Shown in pieces: positions 40,696 through 50,618 of a stretch of 64,000 bases of DNA (positions are counted from its first letter, which is position 1; each line of letters begins with the position of its first letter). The stretch lies in NCBI GenBank assembly GCA_903231505.1, contig CAFBRK010000313.1:1-64000 (forward strand), in the 5' to 3' direction. Made by a program: the position numbers and the translations under genes. The notes under the pieces were generated by a model that did not search any database, was not told the DNA's origin, and was given only the letters and a program-made list of their open reading frames with translations. Source of the stretch: Olavius algarvensis associated proteobacterium Delta 3 (GTDB taxonomy: Bacteria > Desulfobacterota > Desulfobacteria > Desulfobacterales > CAFBRK01).

Positions 40696-41952
40696 TTAAG
40701 CTGACTGCGATGCAACTTTACCACTTATGACGGCTTTGACAAGTGAATACAGGTAGCGGACTTCATCGTCAGGGAGGCCTGCGCCGAAGGTGAAAAACCC
40801 TCTTTCGGATTTCACTATGATCCCTTTGGATTTAGCCATCCTGGCGATCCATTTCAGCCACTTTGAAGAGAACCGGGACCCGCCTGTACCCGGACCGGTG
40901 GCTCCGCCGTACCGCTCATGGCTCTTCGCTTTGGCAGAGGCCAGCGTCGAATCGACAGTTCCGAAATCGAGGCCGAAGATGTCTTCACTGGACATCCGGG
41001 TCTCTTGAGTGCGGAATGCCCCCTGCTCCTGAATAACGATCTCGGCAGAAGAAGCGGTGACCCGGGTCCTGCTTCGGATGGCGTGGATAATGCCTTTCAC
41101 AGCACTGAAAACGGGAAGGACACCAAACAGGAATACGGCAAAGCCGAGAAAAAAGAGTCGGACGTACCTGGGCGTGTCTGTTTCCCTGAAAAATTCACTT
41201 AGATGGGGCACCACCAAGAGCAATATAGCGGCAGGGATAATGATCCCCAACAGGCTTGCCGGCCGGAATCCGGGCCCCGGGATATCTATCTGGACGGAAC
41301 CTTCCCGGTTCTCGATATGGCTTTTCAGCTTCAGGGGTTTGGGGACTCTTTCCAAGGGGTCGTTGGCGGTTTCAAGACGTTCCCGGAAAGTATCGCCGAC
41401 ATCCTCGGTTTGAATCACTGTGTCATGATCTGTGGTTGAATCAACAATGGGAATTCTTAGAAGACGGGCCAGCTGCGCCGCTCCCTGCCGCGATTCACCA
41501 TATGTCAACGGGTTGGTCAGGGGCAGATCGTCGGCACCGTGCTTGCCTCTCAGAAGGACCGGAAAATGGTCCGATGTTTCGGAATCCCCGGCATCAAAGC
41601 GAATGAGCACGGCGTCGTATTCGTGAAGGTAATGGTCCTGATGTTTAAACGGGATCAAAAGCCCCCATCGTTTGGAAATCTTACCGAGGGTTTTGTCGAT
41701 CAAGATCCAGCGCCGCCCAAACACCAGGCCGGCCCCGACACCGGTAAAGACCAGCCCCATCAGAACGATCAGTGGCCAGCCCCATTCCGGAACATCCTGG
41801 GGGTTATCGGCCGGCACGATTCGGCTGCCGACCAGGGCCACGAAAATCCCGGCCGCCAGGAAGGGTAGCCCGAACAGGGATGCACAGCCGCCGCCTTCAC
41901 GAACCTCTATCTGGTCCGGAGCGACCTGCCGAAAAGGTCCTTTTTGTTCCAT
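40696..41952 (-). CDS. Membrane protein of unknown function
   Basis: A 418-residue protein with two pairs of hydrophobic segments: FGLPFLAAGIFVALVGSRIV and WPLIVLMGLVFTGVGAGLVF near the N-terminus, LLGIIIPAAILLLVVP and LFFLGFAVFLFGVLPVFSAV in the middle. The cytoplasmic part ends with FGAGLPDDEVRYLYSLVKAV, as in DUF3592-like envelope proteins. No catalytic motif. It may act with the downstream exported YajG-like protein. Confidence 0.75.
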   Translation of the reverse strand: MEQKGPFRQVAPDQIEVREGGGCASLFGLPFLAAGIFVALVGSRIVPADNPQDVPEWGWPLIVLMGLVFTGVGAGLVFGRRWILIDKTLGKISKRWGLLIPFKHQDHYLHEYDAVLIRFDAGDSETSDHFPVLLRGKHGADDLPLTNPLTYGESRQGAAQLARLLRIPIVDSTTDHDTVIQTEDVGDTFRERLETANDPLERVPKPLKLKSHIENREGSVQIDIPGPGFRPASLLGIIIPAAILLLVVPHLSEFFRETDTPRYVRLFFLGFAVFLFGVLPVFSAVKGIIHAIRSRTRVTASSAEIVIQEQGAFRTQETRMSSEDIFGLDFGTVDSTLASAKAKSHERYGGATGPGTGGSRFSSKWLKWIARMAKSKGIIVKSERGFFTFGAGLPDDEVRYLYSLVKAVISGKVASQSA

Positions 41953-42094
41953 TCTCCGCCACCGCTGAATTGGACGATAAAAGGAAGATAATCGGATCGG
42001 TCCAAGCTGCTGATTCAGGGTTTCAACCTATTTGGCTCATTATACCAGCAAATCTTTACTTTAGAAATCAAAGCACTAAGATCTAGTTATGGCC

Positions 42095-42114
42095 GTTGCC
42101 ATAAATATGTTCCG
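42095..42114 (+). repeat. Dispersed-repeat fragment
   Basis: GTTGCCATAAATATGTTCCG differs by one base from 2227-2246 and is the beginning of the 105-bp repeat found at 2228 and 8851. The rest of the element is absent or unrecognisable. Confidence 0.6.
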
Positions 42115-42322
42115 ATGGAAGGTAGGGTCCGGGGTCTGGATTCGGAATGGAATTCTGGCAACCGCTATCGTGCCATCATTTCAGATAAATAAGGATGTAT
42201 CGAGGTGTTATTTCCGTCATGCCCGCCCGGACCGATATCCGATACGCCTTCGGGACGCGATCCGCACACGGTACTTAACCGGATACAACAGGAAGTGACA
42301 CCAATCGCTTCATGGAGACGTC

Positions 42323-43834
42323 ATGAACAAGCAGGTGACCCAGGACGACATCATCTATTTCATCGTAACGGATCGTTTCTTTGGCAACAACAAACGGACG
42401 CTGGATATATCCGACAGGAGCATCCATGGCGGCACCCTCGACGGGATCATCGAGAAACTCGACTATCTTCTCGAGCTGGGTGTGACAACGATCTGGGTGA
42501 CGCCGGTGTACGAGAACATTGAACGGATAGACACAACAGAGCCCTATCACTATTATTGGCCGCGCACGTTCGATCGGATGGATCGGCGTTTGCTCGATGG
42601 TTCCCAATTGCCCGACGCGACGGATGTGAGCACCTTTGGAAGATTCGTGGACGTTTGCGAAGCCAGAGGCATGAAGGTCGTCCTGGATATGATCGTCAAT
42701 CATGCCGGATACGGGGCGAGGGAGCAGTTTGATCCCACCTGGTTCAACATTGGTGGATCCGGCGACATCGAGGGTGAGCTGGCCGGGCTGCCGGACTTCA
42801 ATCATGATAACCCTGAAGTCATTGATTACTTTATCAACAACATCGAAGAGTGGATCGCCAGGGGAAATGTCACCAACATCCGCATGGATACCGTCAAACA
42901 TGTCGAGCCCAAATTCTGGCACTATTTCAAGTCCCAGATCCGTGGGCAGTACCCGGATGTGAGTCTGATAGGAGAGGTTCTCTTTGAAGGCAAGGAGGAC
43001 ATCGGCAAACTGCTGCAGTACCAGAACTACCACGACTTCGATTCGATTTTCGATTTCCCCCTGTGCACGGCCCTGCGCGAGACGCTCATATTTGATGAGA
43101 GTCTTCGCGATTGGATCGCGCGCCCACGGCTGAACGATAACGAGCCGCCCGGCGTGCTTGACAATGATAACCCGATCAAGGGCGGATACCGCAACGCCAA
43201 CAAACTTGTAACATTGCTCGACAACCACGATCTGGAACGCCGCATCATGAGCCATGCCAGGACAAAACACCCCGGAGAAGGTCTCGGGTTGGAGTGGGCC
43301 GTCAAGGTGACCAAGCTTTGCCTCGGCGCCCTTTTTACCATGCGCGGCGTACCGCAAATTTACTACGGCACCGAAGTCGGACTCGAAGGATGGAAGTCCG
43401 GCGGAGATGACAGCGACCTGCGCAGGGATTTCCCGTGGCACGTGATCGGAAACGACAACCATCCGCTGCCCCAATTCCACAAGGAGCGCGAAATCTTCGA
43501 GTGGACCCGGGATCTGATTCATCTGCGCAAACGCAATGCCGCTCTGAAGTACGGCACGACCATCACGCTCTGGTCGGACGACCTGGTGTATGCCTTCTTG
43601 CGCATCGCCACCGATGACGTCACCCTGGTGATCATCAATAACGGCTATGCCGGCATGCCGCATCCTATCCGACTGAAATTGAATCCGTTGGTCATTCCGC
43701 AACGTGTGATCCACATGATACAAGGAGAGCTGAAGCACTGGAAAACCGGCCAGAATTTGGCCGTGCAGAATGAGAACGTGCTGGTGGCTGTCGATAGCAA
43801 AACAATCGACATCTACTGCCGTCATAGCTCCTGA
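42323..43834 (+). CDS. GH13 alpha-amylase-family enzyme
   Basis: A 503-residue glycoside hydrolase family 13 protein without a signal peptide, so cytoplasmic. The conserved regions are present: VVLDMIVNHAGYG (region I), IRMDTVKHV with nucleophile D189, LIGEVLFEG with acid/base E218, and LLDNHDLERR with D303. A C-terminal beta domain follows. It probably acts on storage glucans or trehalose-like sugars; the exact specificity is unclear. It stands alone, with repeat DNA upstream. Confidence 0.9.
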   Translation: MNKQVTQDDIIYFIVTDRFFGNNKRTLDISDRSIHGGTLDGIIEKLDYLLELGVTTIWVTPVYENIERIDTTEPYHYYWPRTFDRMDRRLLDGSQLPDATDVSTFGRFVDVCEARGMKVVLDMIVNHAGYGAREQFDPTWFNIGGSGDIEGELAGLPDFNHDNPEVIDYFINNIEEWIARGNVTNIRMDTVKHVEPKFWHYFKSQIRGQYPDVSLIGEVLFEGKEDIGKLLQYQNYHDFDSIFDFPLCTALRETLIFDESLRDWIARPRLNDNEPPGVLDNDNPIKGGYRNANKLVTLLDNHDLERRIMSHARTKHPGEGLGLEWAVKVTKLCLGALFTMRGVPQIYYGTEVGLEGWKSGGDDSDLRRDFPWHVIGNDNHPLPQFHKEREIFEWTRDLIHLRKRNAALKYGTTITLWSDDLVYAFLRIATDDVTLVIINNGYAGMPHPIRLKLNPLVIPQRVIHMIQGELKHWKTGQNLAVQNENVLVAVDSKTIDIYCRHSS

Positions 43835-44050
43835 AAAATTTCACCCCCACATTTGCGCCCAAAAAGTAACGGGCATGTCCTGATAATTTCCGGACCTATA
43901 AACAATACTAAGGTTGCGGAAATTGGCCATTCTGTCACCCCCCGTTATTTCCCTCCCCTTTGGGCTCGTGGTGAGCGGAGTCGAACCAGATGGATTCAAA
44001 GGGAGGGGGTATAATGGTCTCATTCCGTTTCGAAATGGGTTGGAAAAGAC

Positions 44051-44091
44051 CAAAGGGGACAGACGTTTTTATTTCGCTACTGTCCCCTTTG
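44051..44091. repeat. aaaggggacag hairpin (RAYT-type REP)
   Basis: CAAAGGGGACAG (44051-44062) and CTGTCCCCTTTG (44080-44091) are exact 12-bp inverted copies around a 17-base loop. This sequence type is associated with REP-associated tyrosine transposases in related genomes. No transposase gene is present in the window. The rest of 43835-44111 holds no gene. Confidence 0.7.
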
Positions 44092-44111
44092 ATAATGGTA
44101 CCTCGTTCAAC

Positions 44112-44213
44112 CTACTTGGATTTCTTGGTCTTCTTCTTGCTTTTGGCCGTTTTTTCTTTTGATTGCTTCTCCCCGATGCAGCCACAACCGCAGTCACCCT
44201 TTTTCTCTGCCAC
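44112..44213 (-). CDS. Small Cys/Lys-rich protein, possible metal-binding
   Basis: A 33-residue peptide with CGCGCIG near the start and a lysine-rich tail (KSKKKTKKSK). The GTG at 44213 has AAAGGGGGTGAT just upstream and is preferred over the longer frame to 44303, which would overlap the ArsR gene. Three closely spaced Cys fit binding of a soft metal ion. Its position after an ArsR regulator supports a metal-stress role, by inference. Confidence 0.6.
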   Translation of the reverse strand: MAEKKGDCGCGCIGEKQSKEKTAKSKKKTKKSK

Positions 44214-44235
44214 GTCGATCACCCCCTTTCTTTTT

Positions 44236-44265
44236 AAGTAGTTATACAATAACTTAAATTGTTGA
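44236..44265 (-). promoter_or_regulatory. Candidate ArsR-type operator upstream of Cys-rich peptide
   Basis: AAGTAGTTATACAATAACTT is an imperfect palindrome; its core CAATAACTTA (44247-44256) is repeated exactly at 44731-44740 upstream of the arsR gene. Two identical 10-mers in front of the two genes of this locus suggest binding of the same regulator. Confidence 0.4.
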
Positions 44266-44299
44266 ATAAAAAATTTTCCCCCCTCACCTTGCGGAGCGA

Positions 44300-44695
44300 T
44301 CATTCCAGCTCTTTCAATCTCTCCTGCACGATGCGGAGTTCATTTCTGAGCTCCTCCTCATACTTCTTCAGGGATTCCAGGTTCGACCTTTCCGGATCAC
44401 ATTCTCCGAACTTCCCCGATTCTTTGCATCCACAAGTACACACCTCGGTTAACAGCTGCCGGCAGTTCCCCATGGCCTCCTCGTCTATGGAATAGGGTAT
44501 CCAGTACCCTTTTCTCTCACTTCTGACCAACCCCGCCTGTTTCAATATCTTGAGGTGCTGTGAGACGGCCGCTGTGGTAATCCCTATGTCTGCCGAAATA
44601 TCCTTGGCTCCCATGGGTCCCCGGGCTTTCAGAAGCTCGATGATTTTGATCCGTGTGTCGACGCTCAAGACTTTGAAGACTTCGGCGGGCTCCAT
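44300..44695 (-). CDS. ArsR-family transcriptional regulator
   Basis: A 131-residue winged-helix repressor. EVFKVLSVDTRIKIIELLKA and ISADIGITTAAVSQHLKILK form the DNA-binding part, followed by the wing VRSERKGYWIPYSI. The C-terminal CRQLLTEVCTCGCKESGKFG has four Cys that could sense metal(loid) or thiol ligands, and the last third is a coiled coil. A direct repeat (CAATAACTTA) lies just upstream at 44731-44740. It overlaps the region of the downstream Cys-rich peptide, its likely target. Confidence 0.9.
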   Translation of the reverse strand: MEPAEVFKVLSVDTRIKIIELLKARGPMGAKDISADIGITTAAVSQHLKILKQAGLVRSERKGYWIPYSIDEEAMGNCRQLLTEVCTCGCKESGKFGECDPERSNLESLKKYEEELRNELRIVQERLKELE

Positions 44696-44711
44696 GTGTT
44701 ATCCGGTAACT

Positions 44712-44746
44712 TTTAAATTAAGTGTTTAAGCAATAACTTATTTATA
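44712..44746 (-). promoter_or_regulatory. Candidate arsR promoter/operator
   Basis: TTTAAATTAAGTGTTTAAGC followed by CAATAACTTATTTATAAT is an AT-rich region with partial dyad symmetry 20-50 bases before the arsR start. It includes the 10-mer shared with 44247-44256. Autoregulation is typical of the family. Confidence 0.4.
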
Positions 44747-44989
44747 ATCGCTAAACAGCACCCTGTCAAGGATTTTCTGAATATCCCCGATCCCGATTTT
44801 ATCGACTGCGGAGAACCCGTCCCGACCGACGGAAAGTCCTCTTCAGATACCTTATGGTATAATATCATTCATATTTCTGGCTTTGATCCCGTTATCGGGA
44901 GTCGTGCATCGGATCTTTGGTCCGATGTTCATTTTAGTGGTGTGAGGGGTCTGAAAACATTTACTTCGAATGCCGCAAAGGAGACGACA
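44747..44989. other. Intergenic before alpha-2-macroglobulin gene
   Basis: Gene-free. AAAGTCCTC...ATACCTTATGGTATAATATC near 44849-44869 contains TATAAT and may be the promoter of the plus-strand envelope cluster. Confidence 0.35.
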
Positions 44990-47900
44990 ATGATTTTCAG
45001 AAAAGGAACGCGCCCGTTCATCGTGATTGTGGTGGTCACTGCACTGTCGGCTATGGCCATTGACGGATGGCACCACCCAGCTCATGCGACACCCGGACCC
45101 GTGATCGCTCATACATCCGGGTTTGTCTCTAAAGCGGTCGATGTTCGGGTCGTCTTCCGTATGGAAGCGGGCGCCGGCACCGCGTTTCCGCGTCGTCTCG
45201 AAAAATCCCCTTTTACATTTACACCAGGCATTGCGGGAGAGGCCGTGTGGGTAAACTCCCGTACCCTCGAGTTCCGGCCGTATCGGGATCTTGTTCCGGG
45301 GAAAACATACGATGCCGTGCTTGACTTAACCGAAGTGATGGAAGTCACCGGGCCGCCGGAGACATTTACCTTCAACTTCAGTGTAATGAAACAGAGCATT
45401 GAGATCGCCATGGATGGGTTGACCGCTAGCGATCCGAAAGACCCGCGCAAGCAGCGTTTCAGTGGAACGCTCGTCACCGCCGACATTGCCGATGCCGATC
45501 GCGTTGAGAAGACCATCAACGTGATGATGGGCGCACGTCCCCTGGGCATCGAATGGCAACACAGCCCGGACCAAAAAACCCATCGCTTTGAAATCGACGG
45601 TCTGATGCGAACCAACCGGGATAGCGCCCTGGTGTTGGCATGGGACGGAAGCCCCATCGGAGCGTTGCAGAAAGGCCGACACAAAGTGATGCTTCGGGCC
45701 GCGGACACCTTCGACGTGCTATTTGCGCGTCCGGTCCAGACGGCGGAAAGCATGATTGAAATCCGGATGACCGATCCACTGGACAGCCGGCAGAATCTGG
45801 TCGGATTGGTTACCGTCGACGGAAAGGACGTCCGAACCGACATTTCCGGCAATCGTCTTTCGGTGTACCTGCCGACATTGCAATGGGGAGACGTCTCCGT
45901 CTCCCTGAGCGGAAATATTCGGAACAGCTCGGGCCGGCGACTCGGTAAGACCAGGACCGTGCAGGTCGCCTTCACCGAAGTCAAGCCCCAGGTGCGGTTT
46001 GCCGGCAAGGCGACCGTTGTACCGACATCCCACGGCCTGACCGTCCCGGTGGAAACGGCAAACCTCAGGCGCCTTACGGTGTCCGCCATCCGAATTCCGA
46101 CGGATAACCTGCCCCAGTTTCTACAGGTCAACAATCTTGATGAAGATAACGAAATCAAACGGGTCGGCCGGACGGTTTGGAAACGGACCATCGACTTGAA
46201 CTGGCAGCCGGAGATGAAAAACCGTTGGGTACGCCACGGACTGGATCTGACCGAATTGGCGGCTCGGTTTCCCGGCGGCATGTTTCGATTGTCTCTTTCC
46301 TTCACCTACCAAGATGTGGATTTCGGGTGTCTCGGTTCCGAGGATCGATCGGCCCTGTTTGCGACCGTTCCGGCGACCGATGAGGGTGCCGAGACTGAGA
46401 CCAGTTACTGGGACAGCTATGCCGAAACAGGCGGCTACGAGAACTGGGAAAACTTTTATCGGAACCGGGAAAACCCCTGCCACCCGGCCTATTACATGTC
46501 TATTGGCGGTCACGATATTATCGCGGCGCGCAATGCAATGATTTCAGATATCGGCCTGCTGGCCAAGCGGGGTGACGGGACGGAAACGTTGGTGGTCGCT
46601 ACCGATATCCGCAACGCCATGCCGTTGGCCGGTGTGGCTGTCGACGTGCTCAACTACCAGCAGGAAATTCTCGCAAGCGGTATCACCGGCGACCGGGGCA
46701 TGGTCGCTCTCAAAGCCGATACGGTGCCGTTTCTGGCCGTTGCCCGGTACGCGGGGCAATGGGGTTTTCTGAAGCTGGACAACGGATCGGCCAATTCCCT
46801 GAGCCACTTCGATGTGGCCGGGGCGGAAGTGAAAAAAGGGCTGAAGGGATTTCTTTACGGCGAACGGGGCGTCTGGCGACCAGGCGATACGCTCCACCTC
46901 ACCTTTATCCTGGATGACGCCGAACAGCACCTACCCGCCAACCACCCGGTGCGCTTTGAATTGCTCAACCCGAAAGGGCAGCTCGTGCGCACGTTGACCC
47001 GGACCACGTCCTTAAACGGGTTTTACGATTTTACCACGGTAACGTCCCAGGATGCCCCGACCGGCAACTGGCTCGGGCGTGTGACAGTGGGCGGGGTCCG
47101 TTTCGAAAAACGGCTGAAGATCGAAACGGTCATCCCCAACCGTCTGAAGATCCGTCTTGACTTCGGCGACGACCCGCCGGTGTTGAGAGACGGTCCGATA
47201 TCGGGGCGGCTTCACTCCCAGTGGCTGCATGGGGCTCCGGCAAACAGTCTCAAAGCAAAGATGGAGTTGGAGCTGCGCACCGGCAGAACCGTTTTTCCAG
47301 CCTATGAGACCTATATCTTCGACGACCCGGTACGCCGATACCGAAAGGAGCGATTTGACGTCTTCGACGGCACCCTTGACGAAAAGGGCGATGCGTCCTT
47401 TTCAACGATGCTCTCCGCGAAAAATGACTCTCCCGGAATGCTCACGGCCGTATTTAATACGCGGGTCTTTGAACCGTCCGGCGCCTTCAGCACGGATATC
47501 TTCAATGTCCCGTTCCATCCCTATTCACGCTATGTCGGAGTGCGTCTGCCCAAGGGCGACGCTGCCCGTGGGATGCTGTTGACGGACACTGATCACACCG
47601 TGCATATCGCGTTGCTCGACAGCACCGGAAAACCCGTTCCTGAAGGGCGTGTGAGGGTCGCTGTGTACAAGCTCAAATGGCGATGGTGGTGGGAAAAGGG
47701 CAAGGAGGATCTGGCCGATTACGTCGGCACCACATCGTTTAAGGCCATCCAACGTGACACTGTCGACATCCGAAACGGATCGGGCGAATGGACGTTCCGC
47801 ATCAACTACCCCCAATGGGGCAGATACCTGGTGCGCGTGTCGGATGAAAAAGGAGATCATGTCACCGGAAAAATCGCTTACGTGGATTGGCCCGGTTGGG

Positions 47901-50545
47901 CGGGGCGCGGCCAGAAGGAAATTCCGGGAGGGGCCACGGTGTTGAGCTTCTCCTCGGATAAAACCGAATACCGGGCGGGCGAAAACATTATGCTGACCAT
48001 TCCTGCGGGCCGAAAAGGACGCGGATTGGTCAGCATCGAAAAAGGCGGACGGGTGCTGCGGACCGACTGGATTGACGGAGGTACCGAGCCCATCCGATTC
48101 GAACTGACGGCCACCGCGGAGATGGCACCCAATGTGTTTGCCCACGTCACCTATCTGCAGCCGCATCTGGAGACTGACAACGATCTGCCCATCCGTATGT
48201 ACGGTGTGATCCCCATCCGCGTCGTGGATCCGGAAACACGGCTTTCTCCTGTGATTCGGACGCCGGAAACGTTCGAACCGGAATCGTCCGCAACGGTTAC
48301 CATCAGTGAAGCGTCCGGCAGACCCATGACCTATACGCTGGCCATCGTGGACGAAGGGTTGCTGGACCTGACCCGCTTTGCGACACCGGATCCCTGGGCT
48401 CAATTTTATCTTCGTGAAGCACTCGGGGTGAAGACATGGGACCTGTTTGACGATGTGGCCGGCGCTTACGGCGGACTTTTGGAGCAGCTGTTGGCTGTGG
48501 GCGGCGGAGACGAAGCCGAACCCGCCGGGGAGAAAAAAGCCAAACGGTTTCCCCCCATGGTGCGTTTTGCCGGGCCGTTTTTCGCAGACGCCGGGACAGA
48601 GCGATCCCATGTCGTCGACATTCCCCAATATGTCGGTTCGGTTCGGGTGATGGTGGTGGCCGCTGCATCCGAACGCGCCTTCGGCTGGGCCGAAAAAGCG
48701 GTCCCGGTGAAAAAGCCGCTAATGGTTCTGGGGACCCTTCCCCGGGTCGTCAGCCCGGAAGAAGAGATCGTCCTTCCGGTGACGGTCTTCGCGCTGGATC
48801 CGAAGATTCGGCAGGCAACCGTGAGTGTCGCCGTGGAAGGATCCCTTTTGCTGTCCGGTGAGGTCTCCCAAGAGGTTTCTTTCCCGGCCGTTGGGGATCA
48901 GATGACCGCCTTTCGGCTGCGTGCCGCACCGCTGCCCGGGCATGCCGTCGTCCGAATCACAGCGGTTTCCGGGTCCGCCCGGGCTGAACATCGCATCGAT
49001 ATCGAAATACGCTCGGTGACCTTTCCGGTCACCACGCTCCTGAAAGGCGAGATCCCTCCGGGCGGCACCTGGCAGCAAGAGGTGGTGCTGCCCGGCATCA
49101 CAGGGACCAACTCCCTGAAGATGGAGGTCTCCAGTCTTCCGACCATGCAGCTTGGGCAGCGGCTGTCTTATCTGATCCGATATCCGCACGGCTGCCTGGA
49201 GCAAACCATATCAGCGGTGTTTCCACAGCTCTATCTCACCCATTTGCTGACCCAGACCCCGCAGCAGCGTGACCGTGTCGCAGAAAACGTCCAGACGGCC
49301 ATCGAAAAGCTCAACCGGTTTCTGTCTTCCGACGGCGGTTTTGTCTACTGGCCTGGCGGGAATCACGCCAACACATGGGCGGATATCTATACCGGCCACT
49401 TTCTGTTTGAAGCCCGAAAGGCCGGCTACCTCGTACCCACATACCTCACCAGCTCCTGGCTCGGATCGAACCGAAGAGCCGCCCGGAGCTGGGTGACGGG
49501 TCCCGAACAATCCATGCTGGAGCAAACCTACCGGCTCTATGTGCTTGCCCTGGCCGGCGCGCCGGAGATGGGGGCCATGAACCGGCTGCGTGAGGACACC
49601 GGGCTTTCTACCGCAGCAAAATGGCGCCTGGCGGCGGCCTATGCCATTGCCGGGCAACCCGAAGCGGCAGACGCGCTGACCGGAGGGCTCACGACCGACG
49701 TGGCTCCATACACCGAATTGTCCGGCACGTTCGGATCGGCCCTTCGCGATCAGGCCATGATCCTGGAAACCCTTTTCTTGATGGATCGGATGGCCGAGGC
49801 CGACGCCCTGGCGCGACAGATCAGAGAAAAACTCGGCAGCCATATCTGGTACGGCACCCAGAGCGTCGCCCAGGCGTTGATCGCCGTGGCCCGTTATGCC
49901 GGTCTGAGCGGTCCGCCGCCGCTGCTGGAGTTTACCTCTACGTGGAACGGCGGCAAAGGAAAACGGGTAAAAGGTCGCCAGGTGGTGATGGAGCAAATCG
50001 TGGATCCGTCACAGCTCGATGCAGGCGGCATCATGGCGATACGCAACCACGGCAGACACACACTGTATGCCCAAATCGTCGCGACCGGGCACCCCGCGCC
50101 GGGTCAGGAGACGGCCGCCCGCGAAGGTCTGGACATGCGGGTGAGGTATGTGGATATCAACGGTGACCGGTTGAACATCCATCGTTTGCCCCAGGGAACC
50201 GATTTGATTGTCGAAGTTGAGATAAAGAACGACGGAAGAACCGGCAATTATCAGAACCTGGCCCTGACCCATCTCTTCCCCGCGGGGTGGGAGATTCGAA
50301 ATAGCCGCCTGACCGCATCCGACAATCCAGACGACCGCACGCAGCCGAATTCTCGCGATATTCGGGATGATCGCATCTATCTGTACTTTGATCTGGCCCA
50401 CGGGGATAAGGTCGTTTTCCGGACACCGGTCAACGCCGGTTATATCGGCAAATATTATCTGCCGGCCATTCTGGTTGAAGCCATGTACGACACCCGCATC
50501 CATGCCCGGACACCGGGCCGATGGATCGAAGTGACTGCGCCGTGA
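44990..50545 (+). CDS. Alpha-2-macroglobulin family protein
   Basis: A 1851-residue exported protein of the bacterial alpha-2-macroglobulin (YfhM/MagD) type, thought to trap foreign proteases in the periplasm. A signal or anchor segment (FIVIVVVTALSAMAI) is at the start; no lipobox is seen. The MG domains are followed by a bait-like region and the thioester motif GCLEQT with C1402, then the alpha-helical thioester domain and receptor-like end. AAAGGAGAC precedes the ATG at 44990; the frame is open to 44942. The next gene is pbpC, the standard partner. Confidence 0.92.
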   Translation: MIFRKGTRPFIVIVVVTALSAMAIDGWHHPAHATPGPVIAHTSGFVSKAVDVRVVFRMEAGAGTAFPRRLEKSPFTFTPGIAGEAVWVNSRTLEFRPYRDLVPGKTYDAVLDLTEVMEVTGPPETFTFNFSVMKQSIEIAMDGLTASDPKDPRKQRFSGTLVTADIADADRVEKTINVMMGARPLGIEWQHSPDQKTHRFEIDGLMRTNRDSALVLAWDGSPIGALQKGRHKVMLRAADTFDVLFARPVQTAESMIEIRMTDPLDSRQNLVGLVTVDGKDVRTDISGNRLSVYLPTLQWGDVSVSLSGNIRNSSGRRLGKTRTVQVAFTEVKPQVRFAGKATVVPTSHGLTVPVETANLRRLTVSAIRIPTDNLPQFLQVNNLDEDNEIKRVGRTVWKRTIDLNWQPEMKNRWVRHGLDLTELAARFPGGMFRLSLSFTYQDVDFGCLGSEDRSALFATVPATDEGAETETSYWDSYAETGGYENWENFYRNRENPCHPAYYMSIGGHDIIAARNAMISDIGLLAKRGDGTETLVVATDIRNAMPLAGVAVDVLNYQQEILASGITGDRGMVALKADTVPFLAVARYAGQWGFLKLDNGSANSLSHFDVAGAEVKKGLKGFLYGERGVWRPGDTLHLTFILDDAEQHLPANHPVRFELLNPKGQLVRTLTRTTSLNGFYDFTTVTSQDAPTGNWLGRVTVGGVRFEKRLKIETVIPNRLKIRLDFGDDPPVLRDGPISGRLHSQWLHGAPANSLKAKMELELRTGRTVFPAYETYIFDDPVRRYRKERFDVFDGTLDEKGDASFSTMLSAKNDSPGMLTAVFNTRVFEPSGAFSTDIFNVPFHPYSRYVGVRLPKGDAARGMLLTDTDHTVHIALLDSTGKPVPEGRVRVAVYKLKWRWWWEKGKEDLADYVGTTSFKAIQRDTVDIRNGSGEWTFRINYPQWGRYLVRVSDEKGDHVTGKIAYVDWPGWAGRGQKEIPGGATVLSFSSDKTEYRAGENIMLTIPAGRKGRGLVSIEKGGRVLRTDWIDGGTEPIRFELTATAEMAPNVFAHVTYLQPHLETDNDLPIRMYGVIPIRVVDPETRLSPVIRTPETFEPESSATVTISEASGRPMTYTLAIVDEGLLDLTRFATPDPWAQFYLREALGVKTWDLFDDVAGAYGGLLEQLLAVGGGDEAEPAGEKKAKRFPPMVRFAGPFFADAGTERSHVVDIPQYVGSVRVMVVAAASERAFGWAEKAVPVKKPLMVLGTLPRVVSPEEEIVLPVTVFALDPKIRQATVSVAVEGSLLLSGEVSQEVSFPAVGDQMTAFRLRAAPLPGHAVVRITAVSGSARAEHRIDIEIRSVTFPVTTLLKGEIPPGGTWQQEVVLPGITGTNSLKMEVSSLPTMQLGQRLSYLIRYPHGCLEQTISAVFPQLYLTHLLTQTPQQRDRVAENVQTAIEKLNRFLSSDGGFVYWPGGNHANTWADIYTGHFLFEARKAGYLVPTYLTSSWLGSNRRAARSWVTGPEQSMLEQTYRLYVLALAGAPEMGAMNRLREDTGLSTAAKWRLAAAYAIAGQPEAADALTGGLTTDVAPYTELSGTFGSALRDQAMILETLFLMDRMAEADALARQIREKLGSHIWYGTQSVAQALIAVARYAGLSGPPPLLEFTSTWNGGKGKRVKGRQVVMEQIVDPSQLDAGGIMAIRNHGRHTLYAQIVATGHPAPGQETAAREGLDMRVRYVDINGDRLNIHRLPQGTDLIVEVEIKNDGRTGNYQNLALTHLFPAGWEIRNSRLTASDNPDDRTQPNSRDIRDDRIYLYFDLAHGDKVVFRTPVNAGYIGKYYLPAILVEAMYDTRIHARTPGRWIEVTAP

Positions 50546-50618
50546 TCACTGGACGCAAAAGATCTCCGGCAGAGTTAAAATCCCGGATGCATTATGACAT
50601 CCGGTCCCGGGAAATCGG

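Noticed and set aside
42275-43825. 516-codon minus-strand frame opposite the GH13 gene
   Set aside because: Shadow; the plus strand has the complete set of GH13 conserved regions.
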